Shown here one piece after another: positions 1-9,446 of a DNA stretch of 64,000 bases. Below the pieces are notes generated by a model. It saw only the letters and a list, made by a program, of their open reading frames with translations, was not told the origin of the DNA and did not search any database. Within the stretch, counting starts at the first letter, position 1, and each line of letters begins with the position of its first letter. Where the stretch lies: positions 1,054,001 to 1,118,000 of the forward strand of contig JBFLJU010000001.1 in assembly GCA_040743155.1 (NCBI GenBank). The letters are read 5' to 3'. The position numbers and the translations under genes were made by a program. This stretch comes from Cycloclasticus sp. (lineage in GTDB: Bacteria > Pseudomonadota > Gammaproteobacteria > Methylococcales > Cycloclasticaceae).

Positions 1-671
1 GTTATAATGAACTAATACTTCGCGTCGAGCCTGAAAACATGGCGGATATCAAAAAACTCATCAAAAAACTGGACCAACCCGCACATCGCCTTATTATTTA
101 TGTAAACCGTGATGGTCAGTTTAATCGACAAACAGAAGGCTACAACGTCAACAATCGCATTAATATTGGTGTCGGTTCAGATCTAAAAAGCTCGTATAAA
201 GGCCGCGTAAAAATCTACAGTACAAAAGATAATTCAAGTAATAAAAACAACCAAACGATTCAGGTATTAGAAGGTCACACAGCGCATATTTCTGAAGGCG
301 TAAGCGAACCGATTACAGATATTCAAGTTCAGCAGTACGGCAATCATAGTCATATATCAAGTTCAACAAACTACCAAGAAGCATCCAATGGTTTTTACGT
401 TACACCCCGCTTAGCTAACGGCTCGGTTATTTTAGAAATTGCCCCTTGGTATGAAGACCCCTTATCTAAAAACAGAACATCCGCTGAATTTACTCGTGCC
501 TCTAGTGTTATACGAGGTCGTTTGAACACTTGGATTCAATTGGCGGGTATTGATGATACTTCGACCCAAACATCATCGAAAATATTGGGTCGGCACGCAC
601 AAACAACTAAACAAAAGAACACTATTTGGGTGAAGGTAGTTGATTTGGATCAAAAAACTTTAAACGATTAA
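1..671 (+). CDS. Secretin N-domain (NolW-like) protein, 5' end outside window
   Basis: The reading frame is open from the first bases (frame starts at nt 3) and ends at 671, so the gene begins to the left; an ATG at 39 is internal. The first visible residues, NELILRVEPENMADIKKLIKKL followed by DQPAHRLIIYV, have the pattern of the short N1/N-type ring-building domain of secretins (a beta strand, a helix with ENxxxIKxLIxxLD, a second strand). The rest is polar, with no beta-barrel secretin core, so this looks like a small stand-alone N-domain protein rather than a GspD or PilQ channel. It ends with a conserved-looking patch, ILGRHAQTTKQKNTIWVKV. The role is unknown; an envelope location is inferred from the domain only. 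Confidence 0.55.
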   Translation, partial: YNELILRVEPENMADIKKLIKKLDQPAHRLIIYVNRDGQFNRQTEGYNVNNRINIGVGSDLKSSYKGRVKIYSTKDNSSNKNNQTIQVLEGHTAHISEGVSEPITDIQVQQYGNHSHISSSTNYQEASNGFYVTPRLANGSVILEIAPWYEDPLSKNRTSAEFTRASSVIRGRLNTWIQLAGIDDTSTQTSSKILGRHAQTTKQKNTIWVKVVDLDQKTLND

Positions 672-736
672 CGCTGATTTTTTCAAGGTGCTGAAATATA
701 GCATGCGGACTTGAAGCGACTGTTCGAGTTAAATTG

Positions 737-763
737 AGTGCTTTCTAGCACTATCGGTTTTTT
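737..763 (+). terminator. Possible weak terminator after the secretin-domain gene
   Basis: AGTGCT-TTCT-AGCACT forms a 6-bp stem with a tetraloop, and a run of six T begins five bases later. The gap before the T tract and the short stem make it a weak candidate. It lies between the rightward secretin-domain gene and the leftward end of phoQ. Confidence 0.3.
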
Positions 764-936
764 ATTCAACACCCGAGCGACAGTGGTTTATTGCGGCTAA
801 ATTCTTTGCGCTGTTTTATTACAGTAAATTATTGCTTATGCATGCTTCACCTATTATTCCAATAACCTGCTTAATTCCAGCTATTTGTTGGCTCATTTTG
901 GTATGTTGGCGTTTATTACATCTAAAGAGCTGATCA

Positions 937-2295
937 TTATTTAGGCAAGATAATAATCCACCGCTGACCACCTAAATCGCTACTAGTGGACTCAAGCGTC
1001 CCTTTGTACAGTGACACTAATTCGTTTACTACCGCTAAACCGATACCATGTCCTTTAGTCGTTTCATCAGCACGAATACCGCGTTGCAATACACTATCAA
1101 GCTTATCCAGAGGAATACCTGGCCCATCGTCTTCAATGATGATTTGTATGCCTAATGCTTCGCCTTCTTTGTTAGTAAGTATTTGCACGCTAATATTCAC
1201 CGATGATTTGGCCCATTTATAGGCGTTATCTAACAAATTCCCAAATAACTCGAACATATCGCCCTTTTCCGCATTAAATTTAATGCTTGCATCAACACTG
1301 CTAACAATGGATAGCTGTTTTTCGAGATAAACTTTGTCTAGCGATGTTGTTATTTGCTGAATAACCGGTTTAACGTGCAAAGGTGCCGCTAAGGTTTGGT
1401 GCCCTTTAGCGGCTGCTTTTTGCAACTGATAATCTACCAACTGGCGCATTTGCAGGGTTTGTGATTCTAGTGTTTTTATATCGTCAGTGGACAAGTTGTT
1501 TTGCCCATATAAGCCCGTTAAGACAGATAATGGGGTTTTTAAACTATGCGCCAAATCTGCAAGCGTATTTCTATAGCGTTTTAAATGCGTACGCTCATTA
1601 TCGATCAGCCTGTTTAGCGTATTGGCAATATCCTTCAATTCCTCGCTGTAATGGTTTGCAAGGTGTTGCGCATCGCCCTGTTGAATTTTTTCAAGGTCCG
1701 ACACAATGTGCCGTAAAGGTTGAAGGCTTACTCTAATAATCCAAAACTGAATAATGATTAATAATAAACTGATGCCACCGAGCCATTGCCATAAAACAGA
1801 CCTAAAACCCGCAACTTGAGAATCAACACTCTGAGTTGATTCTATAACAACAAATTCAAACGCACTGGACTGACCAAACGGACTTTCTAAAATCGCTTTA
1901 TAGTGAAGCTCAACATTAGAGACCTGATCTAAGCGATTGTTTAGAAATGTTTTTTCTCCGGGGGATAAGTTTTTAACAGGTGTTATGCTTTCACCGGCTG
2001 ACGATGAACTTCGCCAAACGACAGTTCCATCATTATTAAAGATATAGGCGTATAAACCTGAGTCAATCTGTGAAAACTTTGGCTCAGAAAGACCTGAAGG
2101 CATCATAAGACGACTATTCTTGCTCAGTTCCGCTGTGGCAAGGATAGAATAAAGGTGGATTTGTAGTCGGTCGTTTAATGCGTTTTGTGCACCTTTTTGG
2201 TAGGCCGTGTCTAAAACAAATCCCGCTAAACCTAAAAAGCAAAATAAAACAACACTGGCAGAAAAAACGAGTCTGGATTGAATGCTACTTTTCAT
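937..2295 (-). CDS. phoQ: PhoQ-type sensor histidine kinase
   Basis: Membrane sensor kinase of 452 residues. A first membrane helix spans about residues 9-29, a periplasmic sensor region about 30-166, and a second helix about 167-188, followed by a HAMP-like linker. The phospho-acceptor H-box is LADLAHSLKTPLSVL with His250. The ATP-binding part shows an N-box (LFGNLLDNAYKWA), G1 (EDDGPGIP) and G2 (GHGIGLAVV). It follows the phoP-like regulator by 18 nt in one operon and is its likely partner. Enterobacterial PhoQ senses low Mg2+, acid pH or cationic peptides; the ligand here cannot be read from the sequence. Confidence 0.85.
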   Translation of the reverse strand: MKSSIQSRLVFSASVVLFCFLGLAGFVLDTAYQKGAQNALNDRLQIHLYSILATAELSKNSRLMMPSGLSEPKFSQIDSGLYAYIFNNDGTVVWRSSSSAGESITPVKNLSPGEKTFLNNRLDQVSNVELHYKAILESPFGQSSAFEFVVIESTQSVDSQVAGFRSVLWQWLGGISLLLIIIQFWIIRVSLQPLRHIVSDLEKIQQGDAQHLANHYSEELKDIANTLNRLIDNERTHLKRYRNTLADLAHSLKTPLSVLTGLYGQNNLSTDDIKTLESQTLQMRQLVDYQLQKAAAKGHQTLAAPLHVKPVIQQITTSLDKVYLEKQLSIVSSVDASIKFNAEKGDMFELFGNLLDNAYKWAKSSVNISVQILTNKEGEALGIQIIIEDDGPGIPLDKLDSVLQRGIRADETTKGHGIGLAVVNELVSLYKGTLESTSSDLGGQRWIIILPK

Positions 2296-2312
2296 TCACC
2301 TATAAAAAACTA

Positions 2313-2993
2313 TTAGCTATTAAGGGGTATAGAAAAACGATACCCTCTACCTCGTAGGGTTTCAATAGGCTTGTATTTCTCATTCGGGTCTAATTTTTTC
2401 CTTAATCGTCCAATAAAAACCTCAATGACATTACTGTCACGATCAAAGTCTTGATCATAGATATGCTCTGTGATTTCCGTTTTAGAAATAACCCTGCCTG
2501 AATGCAGCATCATATATTCAAGCATTTTATATTCATATGCCGTTAATTCAACTGGCACACTATCCACTAACACCTGTTGTGCATTTGTGTCTAATCTTAT
2601 AGCACCACAGACAAGCTGCGGCGTGGCAACTCCAACAGAACGGCGTATCAGGGCATTCATACGCGCCAATAACTCTTCTGTGTGAAACGGCTTAACTAAA
2701 TAATCATCGGCGCCTGCCTCAAGCCCTTCTACTTTTTCTTCCCAACGTGTTCGAGCCGTTAAGATGAGGATTGGGAAGTTAATATCTTTAGCACGGAGCC
2801 GCTTGATAACATCCATACCGGACATATCGGGCAAACCTAGATCAATAATCGCAACATCAACTGGGTATTCCGTACCAAAGTAAAGCGCATCTGCACCATT
2901 ATCCGTGGCATCAACGGCGTAACCTTTTTTAGTTAAGTTGTTAACCAGCTGCTTTTGTAACGCTTGGTCATCTTCGACAACAAGTACTCGCAT
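2313..2993 (-). CDS. phoP: PhoP-type response regulator (OmpR family)
   Basis: DNA-binding response regulator of 226 residues. The receiver domain begins MRVLVVEDD (acidic pocket), has the phospho-acceptor Asp51 in IIDLGLPD, the switch Thr in ILTAR and the conserved Lys in YLVKPFH. The C-terminal half is an OmpR/PhoB winged helix (LTAYEYKMLEYM, then VIEVFIGRLRKKL and ETLRGRGYRF). Overall similarity to enterobacterial PhoP is strong (MRVLVVED start, DLGLPD, GADDYLVKPFH). It lies between a small PepSY gene upstream and the sensor kinase gene downstream. Confidence 0.88.
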   Translation of the reverse strand: MRVLVVEDDQALQKQLVNNLTKKGYAVDATDNGADALYFGTEYPVDVAIIDLGLPDMSGMDVIKRLRAKDINFPILILTARTRWEEKVEGLEAGADDYLVKPFHTEELLARMNALIRRSVGVATPQLVCGAIRLDTNAQQVLVDSVPVELTAYEYKMLEYMMLHSGRVISKTEITEHIYDQDFDRDSNVIEVFIGRLRKKLDPNEKYKPIETLRGRGYRFSIPLNS

Positions 2994-3017
2994 AACAAAC
3001 CTTTTCCCGTCTATTCG

Positions 3018-3311
3018 TTAATGTTTACTCGGCCTAGTTGGAACACGAACCCTTTTAACACGGCCACTTTTAGTCAGAACTTTAATCACATGAATTGGCC
3101 GACCATCTATCATGACTGTTTTCGCGCCCAGCACTTTCCCTTTACTGTTCTTTTTTATCCTATTAACAGCTTGATCTAAGCTTATAGTATCCACTTCTGC
3201 CAAAATAATGCGCGTATCGCAGGCCAAACTGGGTATTGAAAAAACAAGGTTAAAAAGGATTACAAAAAAGAGTGTTTTTATATGGTACATAGCGGTTCGC
3301 GGCATCATCAT
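3018..3311 (-). CDS. Small secreted PepSY-domain protein
   Basis: A 97-residue protein with an N-terminal hydrophobic signal (about residues 11-30, ending PSLAC) and a single PepSY-like domain: ISLDQAVNRIKKNSKGKVLGAKTV, a helix followed by strands, then IHVIKVLTKSGRVKRVRV. It is the first gene of the phoPQ-type operon (24 nt before phoP). Small PepSY proteins often precede PhoPQ-like pairs in gammaproteobacteria and are thought to act in the periplasm, perhaps tuning the sensor; the function here is inferred. The start may be the Met at residue 8 (nt 3290), which gives a more typical signal peptide. Cys at the cleavage region does not fit a standard lipobox. Confidence 0.7.
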   Translation of the reverse strand: MMMPRTAMYHIKTLFFVILFNLVFSIPSLACDTRIILAEVDTISLDQAVNRIKKNSKGKVLGAKTVMIDGRPIHVIKVLTKSGRVKRVRVPTRPSKH

Positions 3312-3376
3312 GATATTTATAATAAGTTAACCCATCTCACATGAATTTTGACTGAATAATACAAACGATCCAGCGC

Positions 3377-4348
3377 CTAAAATAGCGGCCTATTGCTCAT
3401 ATTTGATAGCTTAGCGGTAAACTCCGCCATTGCAACGCCCATGCTTTTAGCGAGTCTTTCTATGAACGGTTGCTGTGCAGTGAAATCGACTATTTTTTCT
3501 TCACCAATTTCATTTTTGGCAACCGATTGAACATTGCCGATGGCATCGGTCAGGCCTAATCGAATGCTTTCTGAGCCAGCCCACACTAAGCCGCTGAATA
3601 AATCCGGGTTATCTGTTAAACGCTCACCACGACCATTTTTAACCGCTTGAGTAAATTCAAGATGAATATCATTCAGCATACTTTGTACGTGCGCGCGCTC
3701 ACTTGGGTTTACATCTGAAAACGGGTCTAGAAACCCTTTGTGTTCGCCTGCCGTATATAATCTACGTTCAACACCTAGCGTTTTCATTGCATCGGTAAAC
3801 CCAAAACCATTCATCACCACACCTATGGAACCAACAATGCTGGATTCGTTAACAAATATTTTATCCGCTGCTGAAGCAATGAAATAACCGCCTGAGGCAC
3901 ATAAATCTTCAACCACGGCGTACACAGGTATGTCTGGGTTATTTTTCTTTACTTCCCGAATCGCTTTATAAACATAACTAGACTGTACGGGGCTACCACC
4001 GGGTGAGTTTACGCGCAAAATAATGCCCTTGGTATTGGGATCTTTAATGGCGTTATTTAAACTCTCGATAATACTGTTAGCGTCCGCTTCACCACCAGAA
4101 ACAATAACGCCTTTTACGTCGATGACTGCGGTATGTGCACCTTTAGACATTACTGCACCATCCTTAAGTGGAGACATAACCAAAGTACTAATAACAACAA
4201 TATATGCGAAGAAAAATAGTTTAAAAAAGATACTCCAACGACGTGCTCGTCGTTGTTCGACTACCGATGCTAGGGCTACTTTTTCAAGTACAGAGCGTTC
4301 CCACTGCTCATTATTTTGGGTTGGGACTTTTTTACTAAATAAAGACAT
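3377..4348 (-). CDS. sppA: SppA-type signal peptide peptidase (S49 family)
   Basis: Membrane-anchored serine protease of 323 residues, of the short (36K) single-domain SppA form. A cytoplasmic N-terminus is followed by one membrane helix at about 41-60. The Ser/Lys dyad is visible: Ser152 in CASGGYF and Lys204 in GEHKGFLDPF. The NSPGGSP and SIGVVM motifs of the family are also present. SppA degrades cleaved signal peptides in the membrane. It appears to be a single-gene unit; a TATAAT -10 element lies about 75 nt upstream on the same strand. Confidence 0.88.
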   Translation of the reverse strand: MSLFSKKVPTQNNEQWERSVLEKVALASVVEQRRARRWSIFFKLFFFAYIVVISTLVMSPLKDGAVMSKGAHTAVIDVKGVIVSGGEADANSIIESLNNAIKDPNTKGIILRVNSPGGSPVQSSYVYKAIREVKKNNPDIPVYAVVEDLCASGGYFIASAADKIFVNESSIVGSIGVVMNGFGFTDAMKTLGVERRLYTAGEHKGFLDPFSDVNPSERAHVQSMLNDIHLEFTQAVKNGRGERLTDNPDLFSGLVWAGSESIRLGLTDAIGNVQSVAKNEIGEEKIVDFTAQQPFIERLAKSMGVAMAEFTAKLSNMSNRPLF

Positions 4349-4421
4349 ATGTGCACCGAAAGTTTAAACGAACGTTAACAATTAGAAGTTGGGCTTCAAC
4401 CTTGCTTAATAGTAGGGCTTA

Positions 4422-4427
4422 ATTATA
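4422..4427 (-). promoter_or_regulatory. Candidate -10 element for sppA
   Basis: A perfect TATAAT on the minus strand about 75 nt before the sppA ATG. No convincing -35 hexamer lies at 16-18 bp, so this is a weak call. The rest of the 260-nt gap between sppA and the phosphatase gene holds no gene that I can support. Confidence 0.35.
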
Positions 4428-4608
4428 CTCAAAAACAATCGATTATCTGCAGTGAAGTGTCTTGAAAGAGAAAAAATGACGAACCAACTTAAAACCTATC
4501 TGTAACCTTGGCTGCCTTTTTAATCCGAAACATCGGTTAAGTGAGCAAAAATAACGCGCTTTTTTTAAACCACAACCTAAGCCAATCGGCTCTATTTTTA
4601 GATACGCT

Positions 4609-5250
4609 TTAAGAAAGTAATTCGCTTAACCTACTAATACACCCAATGCTGGCGTGCTCATTAAGCGTTTCTAATGAATGCGCACCTGTTGTCACGCCAA
4701 TGCTTGCTACACCGGCGTTTTTTGCCATGATCAGGTCAAGCGTTGAATCACCAATCATTAATATTTTCTCTGGCTCCACTTGGCTTTCTTTCATAATATC
4801 AAAAAGCATGTGCGGACTAGGTTTAGACTGCATATTGTCTGCACACCTAAGGTGCTCAAAATAGTCGCGAACCCCTGTGCCATCAAGCCCCCTATCCAGC
4901 CCGGCCTGCCCTTTCCCTGTCGCAATCGCTAACGTTTTATTCATTTTTTTTAACGCGTCCAGTACAGGCAATGCATCTAGAAACAAATCATTTTTTGAAA
5001 TGCCTTTCGCCACATAGCTCGTCCGATATGATGCAACCATAGCGGCCTTGTCTTCATCCGAAATATCTGGAAAAAGCTGCAACATCGCTTTCGATAGACT
5101 TAAGCCAATAACATCTTTACAAGCCTGTTTTGATGGTTTAGTTAAACTCTGACCGTCTGCGACATCTTGTATGCACTCAACAATCCAATCAATAGAATCG
5201 ACAAGCGTTCCATCCCAATCAAAAACAATTAAATCGTAATCAGCAATCAT
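4609..5250 (-). CDS. HAD-superfamily phosphatase (Gph-like)
   Basis: Haloacid-dehalogenase-type hydrolase of 213 residues. Motif I is FDWDGTLVDS (nucleophile Asp11, acid/base Asp13), motif II lies at AIATGKG, the motif III Lys at QSKPSPHM, and motif IV is MIGDSTLDLIMAKNAG. A helical cap lies between motifs I and II (residues 15-80). This is the arrangement of phosphoglycolate phosphatase and related beta-phosphoglucomutase-like enzymes; the substrate cannot be assigned. It overlaps the end of rluC by 4 nt, a pairing common in gammaproteobacteria. Confidence 0.82.
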   Translation of the reverse strand: MIADYDLIVFDWDGTLVDSIDWIVECIQDVADGQSLTKPSKQACKDVIGLSLSKAMLQLFPDISDEDKAAMVASYRTSYVAKGISKNDLFLDALPVLDALKKMNKTLAIATGKGQAGLDRGLDGTGVRDYFEHLRCADNMQSKPSPHMLFDIMKESQVEPEKILMIGDSTLDLIMAKNAGVASIGVTTGAHSLETLNEHASIGCISRLSELLS

Positions 5251-6185
5251 AAGTGTTTTAAAAAAACCTCAAGGTCAGCATCCAAGGGCGCTTCAAAATT
5301 AACCTGCTTATCGTTCAGAGGGTGCGTAAAGTTAAGCTTACTGGCGTGTAAAAAAAGCCTTTTTAAGCCATGCTCCCGATACTGTTTATATTGCGACGGC
5401 GTCGAATAACGCTCATCCCCTGCTATCGGGTGCCCGAGGTGCTTTGCGTGAACCCTTATTTGGTGGGTGCGACCTGTTTTAGGTGATGCTGATACCAATG
5501 TAGCATTTTTATACTGCGTCAGTCGCTCAAACACTGTTTCAGACTTTTTACCCTCTGGGTGAACGCGAACCCTATGCTCTCCGCTTTCTAGCGTACGTTT
5601 CTCCAAAGGTGCATTGACTCTAACCGATTGTTGATGAATAACACCACAAAGTAACGCGGTATAGGTTTTTTTAACCTTTCTATTTCTCAGTAAGGTTTGC
5701 AGTCCATTCAACATTTTTCTATTTTTGGCGATCAGTAAGCAACCAGAAGTCGCTTTATCTAAACGATGAACCAGCTCTAGATAACGCTCATCTGGACGCA
5801 AAAATCGTAAGGCTTCAATAACACCATGGCTATTGGCAGTGCCACCATGCACAGCTATTCCAGAAGGTTTATTTAGCACTAATAAATCGTCATCCTCAAA
5901 GAGAATACGTTTCTCAAGGCTATTAATCATCCATTTTGCTGGTGCTGATGTGTTTCTTTCCGCAGTTTTAACCGGCGGTATCCTTACTAAGTCGCTTAAC
6001 TTTAATCGATAGATGTTTTTAGCACGCCCCTTGTTAATTCGCACTTCACCACGGCGAATAATTTTGTAAATATGGCTTTTAGGGACGCCTTTTAATTGCG
6101 TCATTAAAAAGTTATCTAAGCGCTGTCCTACTGAATTTTCATCTACTTCAATAAATCGAACTTGATCGTGTGACTCTGTTTTCAT
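5247..6185 (-). CDS. rluC: 23S rRNA pseudouridine synthase RluC
   Basis: RluA-family pseudouridine synthase of 312 residues. An N-terminal S4 RNA-binding domain (about residues 20-75, QRLDNFLMTQ...GEVRINKGR) is followed by the catalytic domain with the invariant Asp143 in VHRLDKATSG, the KPSGIAVHGG strand and RTHQIRVHAKHLGHPIAGD. RluC makes pseudouridine at 955, 2504 and 2580 of 23S rRNA in E. coli numbering. Its position divergent from rne is the classic gammaproteobacterial arrangement and supports RluC over RluD or RluA. Confidence 0.9.
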   Translation of the reverse strand: MKTESHDQVRFIEVDENSVGQRLDNFLMTQLKGVPKSHIYKIIRRGEVRINKGRAKNIYRLKLSDLVRIPPVKTAERNTSAPAKWMINSLEKRILFEDDDLLVLNKPSGIAVHGGTANSHGVIEALRFLRPDERYLELVHRLDKATSGCLLIAKNRKMLNGLQTLLRNRKVKKTYTALLCGVIHQQSVRVNAPLEKRTLESGEHRVRVHPEGKKSETVFERLTQYKNATLVSASPKTGRTHQIRVHAKHLGHPIAGDERYSTPSQYKQYREHGLKRLFLHASKLNFTHPLNDKQVNFEAPLDADLEVFLKHL

Positions 6186-6212
6186 AAAATTTTAACTTTA
6201 CTGCTTATCTTA

Positions 6213-6241
6213 TTGATGTTACTGGCTTAACTTGCTATAGT
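6213..6241 (+). promoter_or_regulatory. Sigma-70 promoter for rne
   Basis: TTGATG (6213-6218), exactly 17 bp, then TATAGT (6236-6241), each close to consensus. Transcription would begin near 6248, giving an rne leader of about 435 nt. Confidence 0.65.
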
Positions 6242-6247
6242 CGAAAA

Positions 6248-6682
6248 AGTTTAATGTGCCTTCAATAAGGAACATTAAACACTGTCATCATAATAACGAT
6301 TGTTTATTAGTAAGGCTAATTGATTGTTTAATGATTACCCCAATGAGGGATAAGTTTCGCTGAAGTGGAAATCCGCTTCGCTCAGCTTTAAAACAGAATC
6401 TGAATGTATCCGTTAAAAACGGGCATTCAAACGGGTTTTATTTGCTCAACCCATGATGAGCGATTTTTAATTGCCCCGCAACCACAGGAATTTAATACGG
6501 ACATTGCAAACAAGCTAATCATAAAACAAATTTAAGCTTTAATGTCTGATCTGGTGAGAAACCAACTATTTTTAAACAACTAAAATAAAATTTAAAAATA
6601 CATAACCAAGAAATGAATATATTCTACCATTCTCACAACCCTATTATTTCTGTGTGCCAGGTGGCATCAGGAAAAGAACTAA
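6248..6682 (+). promoter_or_regulatory. Long rne 5' leader, probable RNase E autoregulatory region
   Basis: No credible gene lies in the ~500 nt between rluC and rne. It holds the rne promoter and a long untranslated leader. A hairpin at 6362-6379 (GAAGTGG-AAAT-CCGCTTC) sits in a slightly larger structure (6359-6386). E. coli rne has a ~360-nt leader whose hairpins let RNase E cut and limit its own mRNA; a similar leader length and a hairpin here suggest the same control. That this leader is a functional homologue is inference; the folding was done by eye only. Confidence 0.5.
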
Positions 6683-9358
6683 ATGAAAAGAATGTTAATC
6701 AACGCAACTCATACCGAAGAGCTACGAGTTGCACTTGTCGATGGACAAAAACTATATGACCTTGATATTGAGGTCCCTGCTAGAGAGCAGAAGAAATCCA
6801 ATGTTTATAAAGGTATTATCACCCGTGTAGAACGTAGCTTAGAAGCTGTTTTTGTTGACTACGGTTCAGAACGCCACGGTTTCCTTCCCTTCAAAGAAAT
6901 CACCGGCCGAGCAATTGGCTTAGATACGCAAGACATTAAAGACAAAAACCTGATTAAAGAAGGTCAGGAAATTGTTGTTCAAGTGGAAAAAGAAGAACGC
7001 GGCAACAAAGGCGCGGCCCTAACGACACAAATCAGTTTAGCCGGTAGCTATTTAGTACTCATGCCAAATAACCCTGGCGCGGGCGGCATTTCTCGTCGAA
7101 TTGATGGCGACAACAGAACCGCTTTACGTGAAGTCCTTGATCAGCTTGAAATACCTGAGTCCATCGGGCTTATCGTACGCACTGCTGGCGTTGGTAAATC
7201 AGTTGAAGAATTGCAATGGGATCTAAATTACCTAACACATTTGTGGGAGGCCATTAGTCGAGCATCTGAAGACCGCAAAGCACCTTACTTAATCTTTCAG
7301 GAAAGTAACTTTGTTATTCGTTCTATCCGAGATTACCTGCGTGCAGATATCGATGAAGTTTTGATAGATAGCGAAGCATCTTTCAATTTAGCACATGATT
7401 TTATGCAACAAATCATGCCGCAATATTTATCACGCGTTAAATTGTATGAAGATACAGCCCCCTTGTTTACGCGTTACCAAATTGAAAGCCAAATTGAAAC
7501 TGCTTACGGTCGTGAAGTCCCTCTGCCTTCAGGCGGGTCAATTGTTATTGACCCTACAGAAGCGCTTACCTCCATCGATATTAACTCAGCACGCGCAACA
7601 AAAGGTGCTGACTTTGAAACAACCGCGTTAAATATCAACCTTGAAGCAGCCGATGAAATTGCTAGGCAACTGCGCATTCGTGATATGGGTGGCTTGTTCG
7701 TTATCGACTTCATTGATATGGGCCCTACTAAAAATCAACGGATGGTCGAAACGCGCATTAAAGAAGCGATGAAACATGACAGAGCACGAATCCAATTTAG
7801 CAGAATTTCACGCTTTGGCTTATTAGAAATGTCGCGTCAACGGATCCACTCATCCCTAACAGAGTCAAGTCTACCTGTTTGCCCACGTTGTCATGGACAA
7901 GGTACCATTCGTAGCGTTGAGTCGCTTTCTCTATCCATTATTCGCATCTTGGAAGAAGAAGCCATGAAAGAGCATACAGCACGCGTTATTGTTCACGTGC
8001 CTATCGATTGCGCCACCTTTGTTCTCAACGAAAAACGTTCGGAAGTCGAGCAAATTGAAGAAACACATAAAGTGTCATTGATTATCGTTCCTGATAAGCA
8101 CCTCGAAACCCCTCATTATGAAATTGAGCGGGTTCGCACCAAAGAAGTAAAAGCGGATGCCCCTGCAAGCCATGAGCGCGTGCAAAATCAAAATACGCGT
8201 GAAACCAAGCCATATCAACGTGAGCCTGCTGCTGAACAAGCAGCTGCTGTAAAAAATGTCATGCCGCCCACACAACGCCCTGCTCCACAAGAACAGTCCA
8301 ATGGCGATGGTTTCTTTAAGCGCTTATTTAGCAAAATGATTCCTACGACAGAAAAAGAAACGCCGAAGACAGAAGAGACCAAACCAGCTAGTACGAATAG
8401 AAATAAGCAGCGCGGCGCTCAACAGCGTAGCAACAAACCTAACGAAAACAGAAATAGAAATCGCAATAGAAACCGCAATAAAAGCAATAAAGATCAAGAT
8501 AAAAGAAATCCGAACCAATCTCAATCTCCGAAGAGCGATACCAACAAAGAAAAGTTAAATGCCAAGCCTGAACAAGCTAAGCCAGAGGGTAGTGAGAAAC
8601 CATCAAAACCTAGAAGACGTCGCAGGCCAAGCAACCGCTCTTCAAACCCAAATGCTGGCGCTAACAAGCCTGTAGAAGCTAAACCAGTGCAAGCCAAACC
8701 TGTAGAAGCCAAACCTGTAGAAGCTAAACCTGTAGAAGCTAAACCTGTAGAAGCTAAACCTGTAGAAGCTAAACCTGTAGAAGCTAAACCTGTAGAAGCT
8801 AAACCTGTAGAAGCTAAACCTGTAGAAGCTAAACCAGTGCAAGCTAAACCTGTAGAAGCCAAACCTGTAGAAGCTAAACCTGTAGAAGCTAAACCTGTAG
8901 AAGCTAAACCTGTAGAAGCTAAACCTGTAGAAGCTAAACCTGTAGAAGCTAAACCAGTGCAAGCCAAACCTGTAGAAGCTAAACCAGTGCAAGCTAAACC
9001 AGTGCAAGCCAAACCTGTAGAAGCTAAACCAGTGCAAGCTAAACCAGTGCAAGCCAAACCTGTAGAAGCTAAACCAGTGCAAGCTAAGCCTGTAGAAGCT
9101 AAACCAGCAGCTGCGGATAGCTCAGATGCCGTTAAAAGTTCTTCTCGTCACCCAAGACGCCGAAGAAGGCGTACGTCAACGGGCGCACGAAAAGCAAGTG
9201 AAACGACATCAAACGATACGTCATCGGTTGCAAAAGATAAGCCTGTTCAAAAACCACAAGCAGACATACAAACTAAAAAGGTGGTTTCAAACGACAGTGT
9301 AGCTGTTCAACCAAAGCCCAGTAATACTGTAAAAGACACATCTAGCAAAGACAGTTAA
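6683..9358 (+). CDS. rne: Ribonuclease E
   Basis: Endoribonuclease of 891 residues, the core of mRNA decay and rRNA/tRNA processing. The start [10 protein letters not shown] matches enterobacterial RNase E exactly. The S1 domain lies at about residues 37-118, the Mg2+-binding catalytic Asp299 ([10 protein letters not shown]) and Asp342 (DFIDM) are in place, and the Zn-link CPRCHG has Cys400 and Cys403. After about 520 the tail is disordered: an amphipathic segment [11 protein letters not shown] (~541-551) resembles the membrane-targeting helix; then come Asn/Arg-rich runs and PRRRRR patches for RNA binding, and a pentapeptide repeat tract (662-806). The catalytic half is ordinary; the tail is unusually repetitive. 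It is transcribed alone and ends in a strong terminator. Confidence 0.95.
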   Translation: MKRMLINATHTEELRVALVDGQKLYDLDIEVPAREQKKSNVYKGIITRVERSLEAVFVDYGSERHGFLPFKEITGRAIGLDTQDIKDKNLIKEGQEIVVQVEKEERGNKGAALTTQISLAGSYLVLMPNNPGAGGISRRIDGDNRTALREVLDQLEIPESIGLIVRTAGVGKSVEELQWDLNYLTHLWEAISRASEDRKAPYLIFQESNFVIRSIRDYLRADIDEVLIDSEASFNLAHDFMQQIMPQYLSRVKLYEDTAPLFTRYQIESQIETAYGREVPLPSGGSIVIDPTEALTSIDINSARATKGADFETTALNINLEAADEIARQLRIRDMGGLFVIDFIDMGPTKNQRMVETRIKEAMKHDRARIQFSRISRFGLLEMSRQRIHSSLTESSLPVCPRCHGQGTIRSVESLSLSIIRILEEEAMKEHTARVIVHVPIDCATFVLNEKRSEVEQIEETHKVSLIIVPDKHLETPHYEIERVRTKEVKADAPASHERVQNQNTRETKPYQREPAAEQAAAVKNVMPPTQRPAPQEQSNGDGFFKRLFSKMIPTTEKETPKTEETKPASTNRNKQRGAQQRSNKPNENRNRNRNRNRNKSNKDQDKRNPNQSQSPKSDTNKEKLNAKPEQAKPEGSEKPSKPRRRRRPSNRSSNPNAGANKPVEAKPVQAKPVEAKPVEAKPVEAKPVEAKPVEAKPVEAKPVEAKPVEAKPVEAKPVQAKPVEAKPVEAKPVEAKPVEAKPVEAKPVEAKPVEAKPVQAKPVEAKPVQAKPVQAKPVEAKPVQAKPVQAKPVEAKPVQAKPVEAKPAAADSSDAVKSSSRHPRRRRRRTSTGARKASETTSNDTSSVAKDKPVQKPQADIQTKKVVSNDSVAVQPKPSNTVKDTSSKDS
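8666..9100 (+). repeat. 29 tandem 15-bp repeats encoding KPV(E/Q)A in the RNase E tail
   Basis: Twenty-nine uninterrupted in-frame 15-bp units: 21 encode KPVEA (mostly AAACCTGTAGAAGCT) and 8 encode KPVQA (AAACCAGTGCAAGCT or GCC), followed by a degenerate KPAAA. The Q units use a different proline and valine codon set (CCA GTG) from the E units (CCT GTA), so two unit types have been shuffled and amplified. Units 2, 12, 20, 22, 23, 25, 26 and 28 are the Q type. The tract adds an alternating Lys/Glu spacer to the disordered tail. Long stop-free frames on the opposite strand here are a by-product of the repeat. Confidence 0.95.
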
Positions 9359-9371
9359 CAGGCCTTCCATC

Positions 9372-9405
9372 AATAAAAACCCCAGCAAATGCTGGGGTTT
9401 TTATT
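9372..9405. terminator. Strong bidirectional terminator after rne
   Basis: A perfect 15-bp inverted repeat around an AAAT loop (core CCCAGC-AAAT-GCTGGG), with A-rich and T-rich flanks, serves both the rightward rne and the leftward thioesterase/OYE unit. Confidence 0.9.
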
Positions 9406-9446
9406 GCCATTAAGAAATTAAGGCGTGGTGTAATAATTAGCGGTAT

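Noticed and set aside
3018-3311. PepSY protein as a lipoprotein
   Set aside because: The Cys follows PSLA rather than a standard lipobox, and the start codon is uncertain; called as secreted only.
8521-9082. Two long leftward open frames opposite the RNase E tail, made of repeated pentapeptides
   Set aside because: They are stop-free only because the 15-bp repeat is read in other frames; they have no ribosome site or promoter and stop being open outside the repeat.
8666-9100. CRISPR-like array
   Set aside because: The units are contiguous 15-mers with no spacers, all in frame inside rne.
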